A stretch of 24,330 bases of DNA from Bacilli bacterium (GCA_024698065.1 JAILRR010000050.1:1-24330); one strand, 5' to 3'; counted from the stretch's first letter, positions 14,591 to 23,895 are shown. Program-made: numbers and translations. Notes: generated by a model not told the origin, from the sequence alone.

Positions 14591-17500
14591 ATCTGATTCC
14601 GATTTGTTCCTCGCCGATCATGTAGAGGCCGTTTCTTCTTGAACAGTTCCACTTGATGGCGTTTCTCACATAGTCGTAGCTCGTCTTCTTTAGAAGAGCA
14701 TAGCCAAGAGAGAGATTGACCTCATGGCAAAGGTCATCGATGCTCATCGTCCCCTGGTTGGCTAGGAGATCGGCTGCGCAGTTGCCGATCTCAATATAAG
14801 AGATATCGACAAGCCTACGGGTATCCCCTGCTTCAGTCGCCCTCCAGAAGCGGTTGTTGTTCATGTCGACGCTGCGTGGGTAATAGAAATTATGTCCGCC
14901 GCAGCATTCGATGACGACTTTGACGTTATTGAGGGCGAGGGTGAATTTGCTTCTCACGACCGAGCCGATCCTTCCGAGTCCGAAAGTCTCTCTGAATCTT
15001 GCTTCAAGGAGTTCTTGGGAAATCGGGTATTCGGTTCCGATAGTCTGGATGAAGAAGGCAAACATGTCGCCTTCGTTCATTGCCGAAGAACCATGTTCTG
15101 GGACGCAGTTTGCGCGCACATAGGGTTTCTTATTAGGAGAGACGTCCACCACTTTCTTGACGAAGAGAGGGTCTTTCATGATGGCGACATCGTCATAGAG
15201 CTTCTCGCCATTAAGGGAACGGTTGAAGGCGTTCACGATGTCCTTGATGACCTCTTCCTTGTGGTCGAGGTACTCAACCGAATAGAGATGGTGGATGTTC
15301 CATCTCAGCCTATTGAGGACGAATGGTTCATTGATATGCCTGTCGCGGCAAGTGAGCGAAGCGTTTTTCGGATTGTCGATGATGATGCCTAAGACATACT
15401 CGTTTGGCTTATTCTTCTCGGAAACGGCAAGGTCGACTTTGAAGGTCGAAGCACCGAGGTTCTCTTTGACGGAGTAGCCAAGTTCCTCGAGGTCCTTCTT
15501 AAGGAAGGTCGCGATCGACGTGGCTTCATCCCCCATCTCGTTTTGGTTTCTGTTGGCCAAAGAAGCAAGGCCGTTTTTGGCGAAATAGAGGAAATCGCGA
15601 AGATATGAGGCACCCATGTTTTTGGCACGTTCGGCCTGAATCTCCTCTGGTTTGATGCTTGAGAAGACGACCATCTCTTCTCTTGCGCGGCTGACGGCGA
15701 CGTTAAGTCTTCTTTCGCCCTTCTTTTGGGAAAGAGGGCCGAAGTTAAGAGAAAGGCCGCTCTTCTTATCCGGACCATAGGTCGTGCTGAAGAGGATGAC
15801 ATCCCTTTCATCACCTTGGACGTTCTCAAGGTTCTTGATGAAGATCTTCTCTCCTCCTGGAAGAGAATCGAGGAACTCGTTCTTCGCAAGTTCTTTCTCG
15901 AGCATATCCTCGATGAGGTTTTGCTGGGCTTCGTTGAAGGTAACGACACCGATTGAGCGGTGACGGAGTTTCTCGTCTTTGAGCCTACGGATGACGTCTT
16001 TTACGACTTCCTGGGCTTCAGGCTTATTGATGCCTCTTCCCCTTTCGTAGGCGCCATTGACGTACTTGTAGGAGACGGACTCTTCTTCGCTCACTGGCGA
16101 AGGGAAGGTGAGAAGGCTATTGCCATAGAAACGGTTGTTGCTGAAGGCGATGAGGGATTCGTGGCGGCTTCTATAGTGCCAGTTGAGTCTTTCGCGAGGG
16201 AAGGAAAGGGAAATCGCATCATCGAGAAGCGACTCCAAATCCTCATCGACGGAGTTAAGGGAGGCGAGGTTATCTTCCCCGATTCCAAGAGAAGAGACGA
16301 AGAAGTTCGTCGGTGGCATTTGCTGCTCATCGCCAGCGATGATGACGGAGTTGGCTCTTGCCATCGCTCCAACGGCTTCTGAGGTCGGGATCTGAGAAGC
16401 CTCATCGAAGATAACGACGTCGAAATGGTATTTCTCGATATTGAGGTATTGGGCGACGGCAACCGGCGACATCAAGAAGCATGGCGTCAAGGTCATGACG
16501 AGGTCTTTGAATTCATCGAAGATATAGCGAAGTGAGGCTCCTCTACCGCCGTTCTTGGCAAGTTTGGTGAGCTTATATGCATTCGTGCTTGAGGCAAAAG
16601 TGTCGGCATTCTTAGGATATTTTTCCGTGATTGAGGCAGCAACGACGTTGACGGCGAGGTTTTGGATCTTCACCATCTCCTCACGGTAAGACTTCACGAG
16701 TTCCTCGGTGCTTGAAGCGCTTAAGGTTGTGAGGCCTCTTTCTGGGAGAACGCGCTTAAGGTAGGCGAGATAGACATCGGCATTGAAGGAAGCGAGGAGA
16801 TTCTCCTCCTTGATCTTGCCAGAGATGTAGTCGCTAAAGAAGGCAGGATCGACGACCTCTTCCATGCGGTCAAGATAGGCAAGGAGATTGCACCACTCAG
16901 AAAGGCGGCCGCTAGAAGAGCAAGCGTCGGAAAGCTTCCCTCCAAGATACTTGAAGTAGTCATGCTGGTCAGGATATTTTTCAATGTCGAATCCGAAGTA
17001 TTCTTTGAGGTATTTCTTCTTGCCTCCGAAGACCTCAAACATCTTCTTAAGTTTGGCGTTGGCGTCGCTATAGATGGCCCCACGGGCAGCGCTATGAATG
17101 TAGCTCACGAAATTCTCGCCGTTATCGTTTTTGAACTCCATCTTCTGGATGTTCTTAGCGATATCGACCGTGGTTTCGAATTCGCTTAAGCGCTGGACGC
17201 TCTCGCTAGAAGAAGTGAAGTCGAATGGACTTAGGATGAAGCGGGAATATGAATCGCAGTTTTTGATGTTTTCCTCGTCAAAATGCACTTCTTTTAGGAG
17301 TTCAAGGCATTTCTTGAGGCTGTCGCCTTTGATGACGTTCTTGTCATGGGTGAATGGTTTAAGCCTGTCCCTAAGCTTCTTCATGGCGAAAATCTTTTTG
17401 AAGAAGGAAAGCTTATTAGCCTCTTCGTATTCTTTTAGAAGCTCAAGAGGATCGAAAGCCGTATAGACACCTTCGACGAAATTGATGGCCACCGCATCCT

Positions 17501-20426
17501 TGTCTTGGGCAAGCTTGACCTTGAGAGTTGCAAGGTTACGGAGCTTCTCCTCGTTATCGAGGAACTGCTGATCAAGGAAATATTCATGCCAGGAAGGAAT
17601 TTCGCTTTGGAGGTCATTCATGACATTGAGGTAGGCTTCGACGTTCTTGTATGATTCGTAAAGCGAACCTTCTTTGAAGAAAGCGTTGTATGTGGCGAGC
17701 TCTAAGTCCTTGCAGATCTCGACGAGTTCATCGATCTCCTCAAAGACCTTGTCCCTGTAATCAAAGGAATATTCTCTCTTTTGGAAACCGATGAATGGGC
17801 TACGGGCATAGGAAGAGAATGGTTTAACGAAGGAAACGTACGTGGATATCGCGCTCACGGACTCAAGGTATTTCTGAGGTGTCAATGAGGAGATGAAAGC
17901 CTTATCGATTTTGGCATCGGTCTTATATTGCTCGTTGTCCAAATACCCGACGATCGCTTCGTAAGGCGAGATGAAATATGAGCCTTTGGAGTGAAGGGAG
18001 TCGATGATGTCATTAAGCTCTTTCCTCTTGCTCATGATGGAGTCGCTTAATGAACGGTAATCCTCCGCGTTCTCTAGCGGTCCCATCGCTAAGAGCTTCG
18101 AGTAGATTGAAAGGATCTCGCTCTTAGGTTTGTTGAGAGAAGCGATTTCCAGGCAGAACTGGCCTAAATGGAGGTCATCGAGTCTTCTCTTAACAACATC
18201 GAGGGCGACTTCCTTCTCGGCGACGAAGAGAACCTTTTTGCCATGATAAAGGAAGTTCGTGATCATGTTGGCGATGGTTTGGGATTTGCCTGTGCCTGGC
18301 GGGCCATCAAGGATGAAAGATTCGCCTTCCTCAGCATCGACAATGGCTTTGATCTGACTTGAGTCAGCTGGGAGGGCGGTCGCAATATCGCGAGGGCTGA
18401 TTCTCTCATCCATCTCATTTGCCGGGATGAGGTTTTCAGCGTCGTTCCACTTCTTCTCACCATAGACGAAAGAGGCCACGAGCTTGTTATTCATGACGGT
18501 ATTGCGGTGGTTTTTGAGATCGCTCCACATGACGAAATGGGAGAAATTGAAGAGAGACAGAACGCTTCTGTTCTCGAAAAGGAGCCAATTCTTCATCGGG
18601 GCGATGATGTTTCTGATCTCGTTATAGATGAGACGCACATCAACTTGTCCGTTAGGGAGATGAGGGAGAGGGTAAAGCCTAGAGAAGTCTAAGCCATAGT
18701 TCTGTTTCAGATATTGGAAGAAGGTGCTATTTAAGCCAATGTTGTCGAAATCGTAATCAAGCGTATAGAAAGGCCCATTCTTTCTTCTTGGCATCTTTCC
18801 TTCAAGAAGGAAGATCGGGGCATACATCGCTCCAGTTCCCCTTTCGGCGGCTTTGTCGTTGTCGAACCAACGGATTTCGCCAAGGGTGAGGAAAAGAGGG
18901 TTGCAACCACTCTCTTCGATGCTGGTGTTGCTCTTTCTCGCCAGGGCCTTGAGAGCCTCATCAGGGTCGTCGCTCTTATTGACGGCGATGACCATCGACT
19001 TTGAATAGTTCTCTTTGATGGTCGGTCCATAGACTTTCTCGTCAAAAGAAAGAGGCTGCTTTTTAGCACTGTCGCTCAGTTTTAATGAAGCTGGGACAAG
19101 GCTGATTTTTTCGTTGTTAGAGAGGAAAGACAGATAGGCGACAGGGTCAACCACTTCAACTTCCACCCCGCGGAGACCGCCTTTGTAATTGATGAGACGA
19201 TTCCTGAGGTTGAGATCAAGGAGTTTGTCCTCCCAATAGTCGTAGCGGTTTTTGTTCCCTTTTGCATCTTCCGGAAGGAAGCGCCTATTGGCAACGTCGA
19301 TATTTGGGAGAGTGTATTCTGAGCTAGAAATGCTAGGGAAATCGAAATAAACGGTTCCGTCTTCTTTCTCTTTCTTGGTCGGGATAGGGAGTATCCACTC
19401 CTTGCGGCACATCTTGATGTCGAGGGCGAAAGCGAATTTCTTTTCTTTCTCAAGGAAGTCTTTGGCGCTAACCATCGCTTTATCGAAAGTGACCTCATCG
19501 CCTTCGGAGAAGCAAACGGCGTTGATAAGGGCAAGGTGGTTAAAGCCTTCGGAAGCGTTATTGAGAAGCGTTTGAAGGTTGTCTTCTTTGGTTGACGGGA
19601 AAGAGAGTTCTTCTAACCAGCATCCCACAAGAGCGTGGCTATTGGTGACAATGAGGATTGGTCTAAGGCCAACCGACTCAAGGAGCGAACAGAAAAGGAG
19701 AGAGGAATCTAGGCAATTGCCTACTCTTTCCTCGATGACCTCGCGAGGGAGCCTGACGCGTTGGAAGACTTTCTCAAAGGAGGCCGGGGTCGTGCTGTAG
19801 CGGATCTTCCTTGCCTGACAAGCAAGATAAAGGGCATCAAGATCCTCTAAAACGGCATTGGGGTCGTGTGTTTGGTAATCATCGAAAGCACTGCTTCCGT
19901 ATTTTTCTTTTTTGATTTCGGCAGCTTCGCTAGCAAGAGCCTTAACAAGCGGATCATTAGGCGTGACAAAGGAGGCCAAAATCTCATCGATCCATTCGCT
20001 TGAGGCGCTTTCCTCAATCGGAAGGAAACGGATATCGGCGGAAGAGGTCGCAAGCATCTCCCCTTCTTCGCTCGTGATCGTGGCAACAAGGGAACCCGGC
20101 ATGGCTTCGTTAAGCGAATAGAGTTTGAGAGGGTCAAGGGTGATTTTGAAAGAATCGACGATGGTCTCTTTCCTCTTCTCGAGGCAGGTGATTCTGATCG
20201 ACTGGATCTCAAAGAATTCAGGATTGGCCTTGAAGGAAAGGCGGACATCCCTCATATCCTTGTCGGTGTTGTTCTTGATGACAATCTGACGAAGGAAGGA
20301 AAAAGAATTCTGTTTGTTACCAAGGGCTTCTTTAAGAAGACTCTCGGCTTGGTAGTTCACATAATTGACGCTTTTGCTTGAGTCGATTCTCAAAGAAAAG
20401 CCAAGGTTCTCTAATTCGTTGCTCAT
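14589..20426 (-). CDS. DUF4011-helicase-nuclease-like-DUF3320 protein, Hhe-type defence candidate
   Basis: A 1945-aa cytoplasmic protein. Domains in order: beta-rich N-terminus (1-140); transglutaminase-like region with G-N-C-L-D-S-S (Cys238) and N-S-H-A-L-V-G (His264); DUF4011 (about 395-640); superfamily 1 UPF1-like helicase with Walker A G-P-P-G-T-G-K-S at 708-715, a long coiled-coil insert (about 780-1290), Walker B F-D-E-A-S at 1340-1344, G-D-E-Q-Q-M-P-P at 1365-1372, N-W-H-Y-R-S-R-H at 1415-1422, Q-G-D-E-R-D at 1537-1542 and V-A-V-S-R-A-R at 1576-1582; a Vsr/DUF559-like fold (1640-1720); DUF3320 (about 1785-1850). As I recall, this architecture is the single-gene Hhe anti-phage system. 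In the nuclease fold Asp1665 is kept, but the usual L-G-I-E-x-D reads L-G-I-I-I-D, so the catalytic Glu is Ile1682. The frame extends upstream into proS, but ATG at 20426 fits a promoter just before it. A housekeeping helicase role cannot be excluded. Confidence 0.88.
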   Translation of the reverse strand: MSNELENLGFSLRIDSSKSVNYVNYQAESLLKEALGNKQNSFSFLRQIVIKNNTDKDMRDVRLSFKANPEFFEIQSIRITCLEKRKETIVDSFKITLDPLKLYSLNEAMPGSLVATITSEEGEMLATSSADIRFLPIEESASSEWIDEILASFVTPNDPLVKALASEAAEIKKEKYGSSAFDDYQTHDPNAVLEDLDALYLACQARKIRYSTTPASFEKVFQRVRLPREVIEERVGNCLDSSLLFCSLLESVGLRPILIVTNSHALVGCWLEELSFPSTKEDNLQTLLNNASEGFNHLALINAVCFSEGDEVTFDKAMVSAKDFLEKEKKFAFALDIKMCRKEWILPIPTKKEKEDGTVYFDFPSISSSEYTLPNIDVANRRFLPEDAKGNKNRYDYWEDKLLDLNLRNRLINYKGGLRGVEVEVVDPVAYLSFLSNNEKISLVPASLKLSDSAKKQPLSFDEKVYGPTIKENYSKSMVIAVNKSDDPDEALKALARKSNTSIEESGCNPLFLTLGEIRWFDNDKAAERGTGAMYAPIFLLEGKMPRRKNGPFYTLDYDFDNIGLNSTFFQYLKQNYGLDFSRLYPLPHLPNGQVDVRLIYNEIRNIIAPMKNWLLFENRSVLSLFNFSHFVMWSDLKNHRNTVMNNKLVASFVYGEKKWNDAENLIPANEMDERISPRDIATALPADSSQIKAIVDAEEGESFILDGPPGTGKSQTIANMITNFLYHGKKVLFVAEKEVALDVVKRRLDDLHLGQFCLEIASLNKPKSEILSIYSKLLAMGPLENAEDYRSLSDSIMSKRKELNDIIDSLHSKGSYFISPYEAIVGYLDNEQYKTDAKIDKAFISSLTPQKYLESVSAISTYVSFVKPFSSYARSPFIGFQKREYSFDYRDKVFEEIDELVEICKDLELATYNAFFKEGSLYESYKNVEAYLNVMNDLQSEIPSWHEYFLDQQFLDNEEKLRNLATLKVKLAQDKDAVAINFVEGVYTAFDPLELLKEYEEANKLSFFKKIFAMKKLRDRLKPFTHDKNVIKGDSLKKCLELLKEVHFDEENIKNCDSYSRFILSPFDFTSSSESVQRLSEFETTVDIAKNIQKMEFKNDNGENFVSYIHSAARGAIYSDANAKLKKMFEVFGGKKKYLKEYFGFDIEKYPDQHDYFKYLGGKLSDACSSSGRLSEWCNLLAYLDRMEEVVDPAFFSDYISGKIKEENLLASFNADVYLAYLKRVLPERGLTTLSASSTEELVKSYREEMVKIQNLAVNVVAASITEKYPKNADTFASSTNAYKLTKLAKNGGRGASLRYIFDEFKDLVMTLTPCFLMSPVAVAQYLNIEKYHFDVVIFDEASQIPTSEAVGAMARANSVIIAGDEQQMPPTNFFVSSLGIGEDNLASLNSVDEDLESLLDDAISLSFPRERLNWHYRSRHESLIAFSNNRFYGNSLLTFPSPVSEEESVSYKYVNGAYERGRGINKPEAQEVVKDVIRRLKDEKLRHRSIGVVTFNEAQQNLIEDMLEKELAKNEFLDSLPGGEKIFIKNLENVQGDERDVILFSTTYGPDKKSGLSLNFGPLSQKKGERRLNVAVSRAREEMVVFSSIKPEEIQAERAKNMGASYLRDFLYFAKNGLASLANRNQNEMGDEATSIATFLKKDLEELGYSVKENLGASTFKVDLAVSEKNKPNEYVLGIIIDNPKNASLTCRDRHINEPFVLNRLRWNIHHLYSVEYLDHKEEVIKDIVNAFNRSLNGEKLYDDVAIMKDPLFVKKVVDVSPNKKPYVRANCVPEHGSSAMNEGDMFAFFIQTIGTEYPISQELLEARFRETFGLGRIGSVVRSKFTLALNNVKVVIECCGGHNFYYPRSVDMNNNRFWRATEAGDTRRLVDISYIEIGNCAADLLANQGTMSIDDLCHEVNLSLGYALLKKTSYDYVRNAIKWNCSRRNGLYMIGEEQIGIR

Positions 20427-20432
20427 ATAAAA

Positions 20433-20462
20433 ATTGTAGACCGATTTACGCATATAAGACAA
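20433..20462 (-). promoter_or_regulatory. Promoter of the helicase gene, probably leaderless
   Basis: On the minus strand TTGTCT (20457-20462) and TACAAT (20433-20438, 5 of 6) are 18 nt apart. The -10 ends exactly 6 nt before the ATG at 20426, and there is no ribosome binding site. It lies directly after the proS terminator, so the gene has its own transcript. Confidence 0.6.
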
Positions 20463-20492
20463 ACAAAAAAGCCTCCTTTTTTTAGGAGGCTT
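20463..20492 (-). terminator. Rho-independent terminator of the proS operon
   Basis: The perfect 9-bp stem AAGCCTCCT (20469-20477) / AGGAGGCTT (20484-20492) has a 6-nt loop. The minus-strand stem ends in a T run (TTTTTTGTTTG). It lies about 20 nt after the proS stop. Confidence 0.92.
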
Positions 20493-20511
20493 AATCTTTG
20501 CATATGCGTGA

Positions 20512-21954
20512 TTAATACGCTCTCGCGAAATAGGCGATGATACGTGCTTTTTTGCCAGTGACTGGATCAATAAGGTCGGTATCTTCAGGAAGCTCTTCGG
20601 CGATGCAACGGGCGGTTCCACCTTTGGTGAGTTCCTTAATCTTGAGTTCGCTTTCAGGAGTTCCATCATAAGCGAGCATCGCGTAACCGCCGACATTATC
20701 GAGGGCAGCATTGAGCTCTTCAATGTTGCTCACTTTAGTGATGTGAGCGTCGCGGTACTTGAGGGCTTTCTCATACATATCGTTATGGATCTCATCGAGG
20801 AGAGGGGCGCAAAGCTTTTCGATTTCCTTGATTGGGAGGATCTTCTTTTCGCCGTTGACGCGCTTGGTGAGAACGGCTTCCCCATTAGCGAGGTCTCTTG
20901 GTCCGACTTCGATACGGAGAGGGACGCCTTTCATCTCGTACTGGGCGAACTTCCACCCTGGGGTTCTGGTATCATCGTCATCAAGCTTGACCCTGATGCC
21001 CTGCTTCTTGAGGGAATCATAGATCTCGTGGCAGGCATCAAGGACGCCTTTCTCTTGCATCTTGATTGGGACGATGACGACCTGGGTTGGGGCAACACGC
21101 GGAGGGAGAACGAGACCATTGTCGTCGCCATGGACCATGATGATGGCGCCAAGGAGTCTTGTGGAAACACCCCAAGAGGTCTGATGTGGGGTCTCAAGTT
21201 TGTTCGCTCTTCCAAGGTAATGAATTCCATAAGCTTCAGCAAATCCCTGTCCTAAATAGTGGGAAGTGCCGCTTTGGAGAGCCTTTCCATCTGGCATGAG
21301 AGCTTCAATCGTATAGGTCGCAATAGCGCCGGCGAATTTCTCGTTTTCGGTCTTCTTGCCTTTGAGGAACGGAATGGCTAAAAGATCGCGTCCAAGGTCA
21401 TCATAGATGTCGAGGGCCTTCTTGACGTTGTCTCTTGCCTCTTCTTCGGTTTCGAATAAGCAATGTCCTTCTTGCCAAAGGAACTCAGAGCCACGGAGGA
21501 ATGGACGGGTGGTCTTTTCCCAACGGACGACGGAGCACCACTGGTTGAAGGAAATTGGGAGGTCTCTATAAGAGGAGACGATCTGTTTGTAGAGATCGCT
21601 GAAGAGAATCTCGGAAGTTGGACGTATGACAAGAGGGTCTTCAAGTTGCTTAGCGCCACCGATCGTGGCGATAAGAGCCTCTGGAGCGAAGCCTTCGACA
21701 TGCTCTTTCTCTTTGTTGAACATGCTCATCGGGATGACGAGAGGGAGATAGACGTTTTTGGCACCAAGCTCATTCTTGATTCGTCTATTGAAGTAATTCT
21801 GAATCTCTTCCCAGATGGCATAAGAGTAAGGCAAGTAGTTGATGAAGCCTTTGACGGAAGCATAATTCATGAGCTCCGCTTTGCGGACGACGTCCGTATA
21901 CCATTGGGCGAAATCTTCTGATTGTGATGTGAGTGCGTTGTTTTTGTTTTCCAT
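20512..21954 (-). CDS. proS: Prolyl-tRNA synthetase, short eukaryote/archaeon-like type
   Basis: A 480-aa class II aminoacyl-tRNA synthetase that charges tRNA-Pro with proline using ATP. It has R-P-T-S-E at 111-115, motif 2 starting R-W-E-K-T-T-R-P-F at 144-152 and ending F-L-W-Q-E-G-H, the proline-pocket strand G-T-S-H-Y-L-G at 229-235, and motif 3 G-V-S-T-R-L-L-G-A at 262-270. An anticodon-binding domain (about 293-400) and the C-terminal domain ending in Tyr complete the family form. The INS editing domain of the long bacterial type is absent, as usual for this type, which is also found in mycoplasmas and other Firmicutes. No close ribosome binding site is seen; it starts 8 bp after the preceding stop, so translation is probably coupled. 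Confidence 0.97.
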   Translation of the reverse strand: MENKNNALTSQSEDFAQWYTDVVRKAELMNYASVKGFINYLPYSYAIWEEIQNYFNRRIKNELGAKNVYLPLVIPMSMFNKEKEHVEGFAPEALIATIGGAKQLEDPLVIRPTSEILFSDLYKQIVSSYRDLPISFNQWCSVVRWEKTTRPFLRGSEFLWQEGHCLFETEEEARDNVKKALDIYDDLGRDLLAIPFLKGKKTENEKFAGAIATYTIEALMPDGKALQSGTSHYLGQGFAEAYGIHYLGRANKLETPHQTSWGVSTRLLGAIIMVHGDDNGLVLPPRVAPTQVVIVPIKMQEKGVLDACHEIYDSLKKQGIRVKLDDDDTRTPGWKFAQYEMKGVPLRIEVGPRDLANGEAVLTKRVNGEKKILPIKEIEKLCAPLLDEIHNDMYEKALKYRDAHITKVSNIEELNAALDNVGGYAMLAYDGTPESELKIKELTKGGTARCIAEELPEDTDLIDPVTGKKARIIAYFARAY

Positions 21955-21962
21955 GTTGATGA

Positions 21963-23768
21963 TTATTTACCTTTCGAATTTGTATTTAAACCTTTCATTT
22001 CAAGGACACGGGTTTCGTGTTTCTCGCTGACCTCAACGATCTCGCGGCTGAATGGAGCGAAGATGTTGCAGCTGATGTAGTCGATTCCACTGCTCACGAC
22101 AAGTTCGATGGAGTCCCAGTTCTTGAGGTCGCTCGCGATGATCGGCTTCTTGAATTTGATGAGCCTCTCTACGAGAGCATGAAGCTGCGACCTGATTGTG
22201 GCGTCCATGTTCCTCTCGCTTCCGTGTGAGCTGAAGTCGACGATAAAGTCGTCGCCGAGAGCCAGAATCTCTTGGTCAATGAGGAGGGCTTTGCCGCTTA
22301 AGACAAAGGCGATGTCATAGTCATTGTCATGAATCTCTTTGATGAGCCTTGTGACTTCAGCGATGCCAAGGCTTCCGATCGCGCTATTGACGTCAGATTC
22401 CTTGAGGGTGAAGACGAGGTTCGCTTCTTTGGCGTTCCTTAGACGCTTGAAGAAGGTCGGAATCGATTCGAGCTCACTCATGAGAGCGGGGTAGAAAAGC
22501 TTTTGGCTCTTGAGTTCCCTTTCGGCGATATAGGTGCCGACTAAGTTCTTGGCGATGGCGGCGAAGAGGTTCTTCTCGTCTTTCGCTCTAAGAGCATAGT
22601 TTTTTAGCTCTTCCATATTGTAGAAAGCGCAATCGGCGGTAGGTTCGGCTCTTCCGATGAAGCCGTAGACACGTCTTCTGCCGATTGAATAAATAGGTCG
22701 ATATGTGTAGAGGATTTTCTTCTCGTAGATGATTCGCTCGACCTCACTGCGATACGTTCCAGAATCGCTTGTCTCGGCATAGTCATCGATGCCTTGTTTG
22801 TAGAAGTAGATCGATGAAGGAAGCTCAAAGGCGTTCGCAGCGCATTTCCTTGAAGCAAGAAGAATGGCCGTGCCATCACCAAGCAAATCCTTATTGGCAA
22901 CAACGCCAACTTTGATTTCAAAGAGAGGGTCATGCGGTTTGCGGTTTGCCTTGAGCGAGGAGGTGACGCTATTGACGACCTTGAGGGCAAAGCTAATGGC
23001 CTCAGTGTTATCGTTCATGTCGTAGTTGGCGATGATGTATTCCGCCTCTCCCCCACCAAGGAGTTTTGCAGGCGCTTTGACAAACGGTTCCAAAGCCAAA
23101 CGGTATCTAAGAAGGAAGGAACGATTCAATTTCGTATCTTTGTTATTCTCAGCAAAACCGTAATATTTTGGCCTGATCGCAAAACAGAAGGTCATGCCGT
23201 TGCTTGTACCATTGGCCTTAAGGTAATCGACGAAATCGCGTTCCGAAGAAAGGACGAGCGATGGACCATTTAGGGTCCTTCCCGTTTTCTTTTCGAGGAG
23301 GATGTAGCTCTCTAGATGGACGATGCCTTTTGCAGGATCGCTTTTGGCCACCCTAAGGAAGGCTGGGAACTTCTTCGTGGATTTCTTGAAGAAGACCGTG
23401 GTCTGAAGATAATCGGTTGTTTGTTTTCCTTCGAGGACATCATTGACCCAAACTCTGATTCGGTTAGGCTCGTGCCCTGGGAAAGAATCATAGAACTCTT
23501 GGATTGAGCAGGTGCGTTTCTGGCTCATGGCTCCAAGATTGAAATAGGTTACGACATCGAGGGTGCTGTCAACTTTATAGACGCGGATATTCGAAGCCTC
23601 ATAAGTCATGGCTTTGAAGTACTCGTCGTCTTTGCCTTTAGCCATGAAGTAAGTGACGATGAAAATAACGATGCTTGTCGCCGAAAGGAAAATAAGGAGC
23701 ATTCTCAAGATGAGCGGCCAATCTAGACCGGCAATCCAGTTTCCGATGTTCTGCAATAATTCCAGCAT
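21963..23768 (-). CDS. Membrane protein with degenerate GGDEF and EAL domains
   Basis: A 601-aa protein. A membrane helix (about residues 18-42) is followed by a PAS-like region (about 60-160). Residues 170-325 follow the GGDEF fold, but the signature reads G-G-G-E-A-E-Y at 238-244. The later K-V-G-V-V ... A-N-A-F pattern agrees with the strand and helix near the domain end. Residues 345-590 follow the EAL fold (Y-R-P-I-Y-S-I at 356-362; A-S-D-L-K-N-W near 545; I-S-C-N-I-F-A-P at 565-572), but the EAL motif is replaced by G-F-I-G-R. Neither c-di-GMP synthesis nor hydrolysis is expected. It may bind a nucleotide or act as a signalling scaffold. It lies 8 bp before proS on the same strand. There is no clear ribosome binding site, and a palindrome sits just upstream. 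Confidence 0.75.
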   Translation of the reverse strand: MLELLQNIGNWIAGLDWPLILRMLLIFLSATSIVIFIVTYFMAKGKDDEYFKAMTYEASNIRVYKVDSTLDVVTYFNLGAMSQKRTCSIQEFYDSFPGHEPNRIRVWVNDVLEGKQTTDYLQTTVFFKKSTKKFPAFLRVAKSDPAKGIVHLESYILLEKKTGRTLNGPSLVLSSERDFVDYLKANGTSNGMTFCFAIRPKYYGFAENNKDTKLNRSFLLRYRLALEPFVKAPAKLLGGGEAEYIIANYDMNDNTEAISFALKVVNSVTSSLKANRKPHDPLFEIKVGVVANKDLLGDGTAILLASRKCAANAFELPSSIYFYKQGIDDYAETSDSGTYRSEVERIIYEKKILYTYRPIYSIGRRRVYGFIGRAEPTADCAFYNMEELKNYALRAKDEKNLFAAIAKNLVGTYIAERELKSQKLFYPALMSELESIPTFFKRLRNAKEANLVFTLKESDVNSAIGSLGIAEVTRLIKEIHDNDYDIAFVLSGKALLIDQEILALGDDFIVDFSSHGSERNMDATIRSQLHALVERLIKFKKPIIASDLKNWDSIELVVSSGIDYISCNIFAPFSREIVEVSEKHETRVLEMKGLNTNSKGK

Positions 23769-23777
23769 GTCTAAAAT

Positions 23778-23792
23778 GTGGTCTTAGACCAC
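23778..23792. repeat. 15-bp perfect palindrome upstream of the GGDEF/EAL-like gene
   Basis: GTGGTCT and AGACCAC flank one central base, 9 bp before the start codon at 23768. Placed there it would act as an operator at the transcript start or as a hairpin masking the start site. No T-run follows, so it is not a terminator. The 127 bp between this gene and tRNA-Ser otherwise hold the tRNA promoter. Confidence 0.5.
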
Positions 23793-23855
23793 GATAGCAT
23801 TTTAACACGCGTAAAAGATGTTAAGGGAACAAATTGATATAGCGTGCATCTTTTC

Positions 23856-23885
23856 TTGCTAAAGCCACTTCCCGTGGGTTATGAT
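23856..23885 (+). promoter_or_regulatory. Promoter of tRNA-Ser(CGA)
   Basis: TTGCTA (23856-23861) and TATGAT (23880-23885, 5 of 6) are 18 nt apart. The -10 ends 10 nt before the mature tRNA 5' end, leaving only a few bases for RNase P to remove. Confidence 0.65.
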
Positions 23886-23895
23886 TTCTCACGCC

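Noticed and set aside
20427..20723. N-terminal extension of the helicase frame up to 20723.
   Set aside because: It overlaps the proS coding end and crosses the proS terminator; the promoter at 20433-20462 supports the start at 20426.
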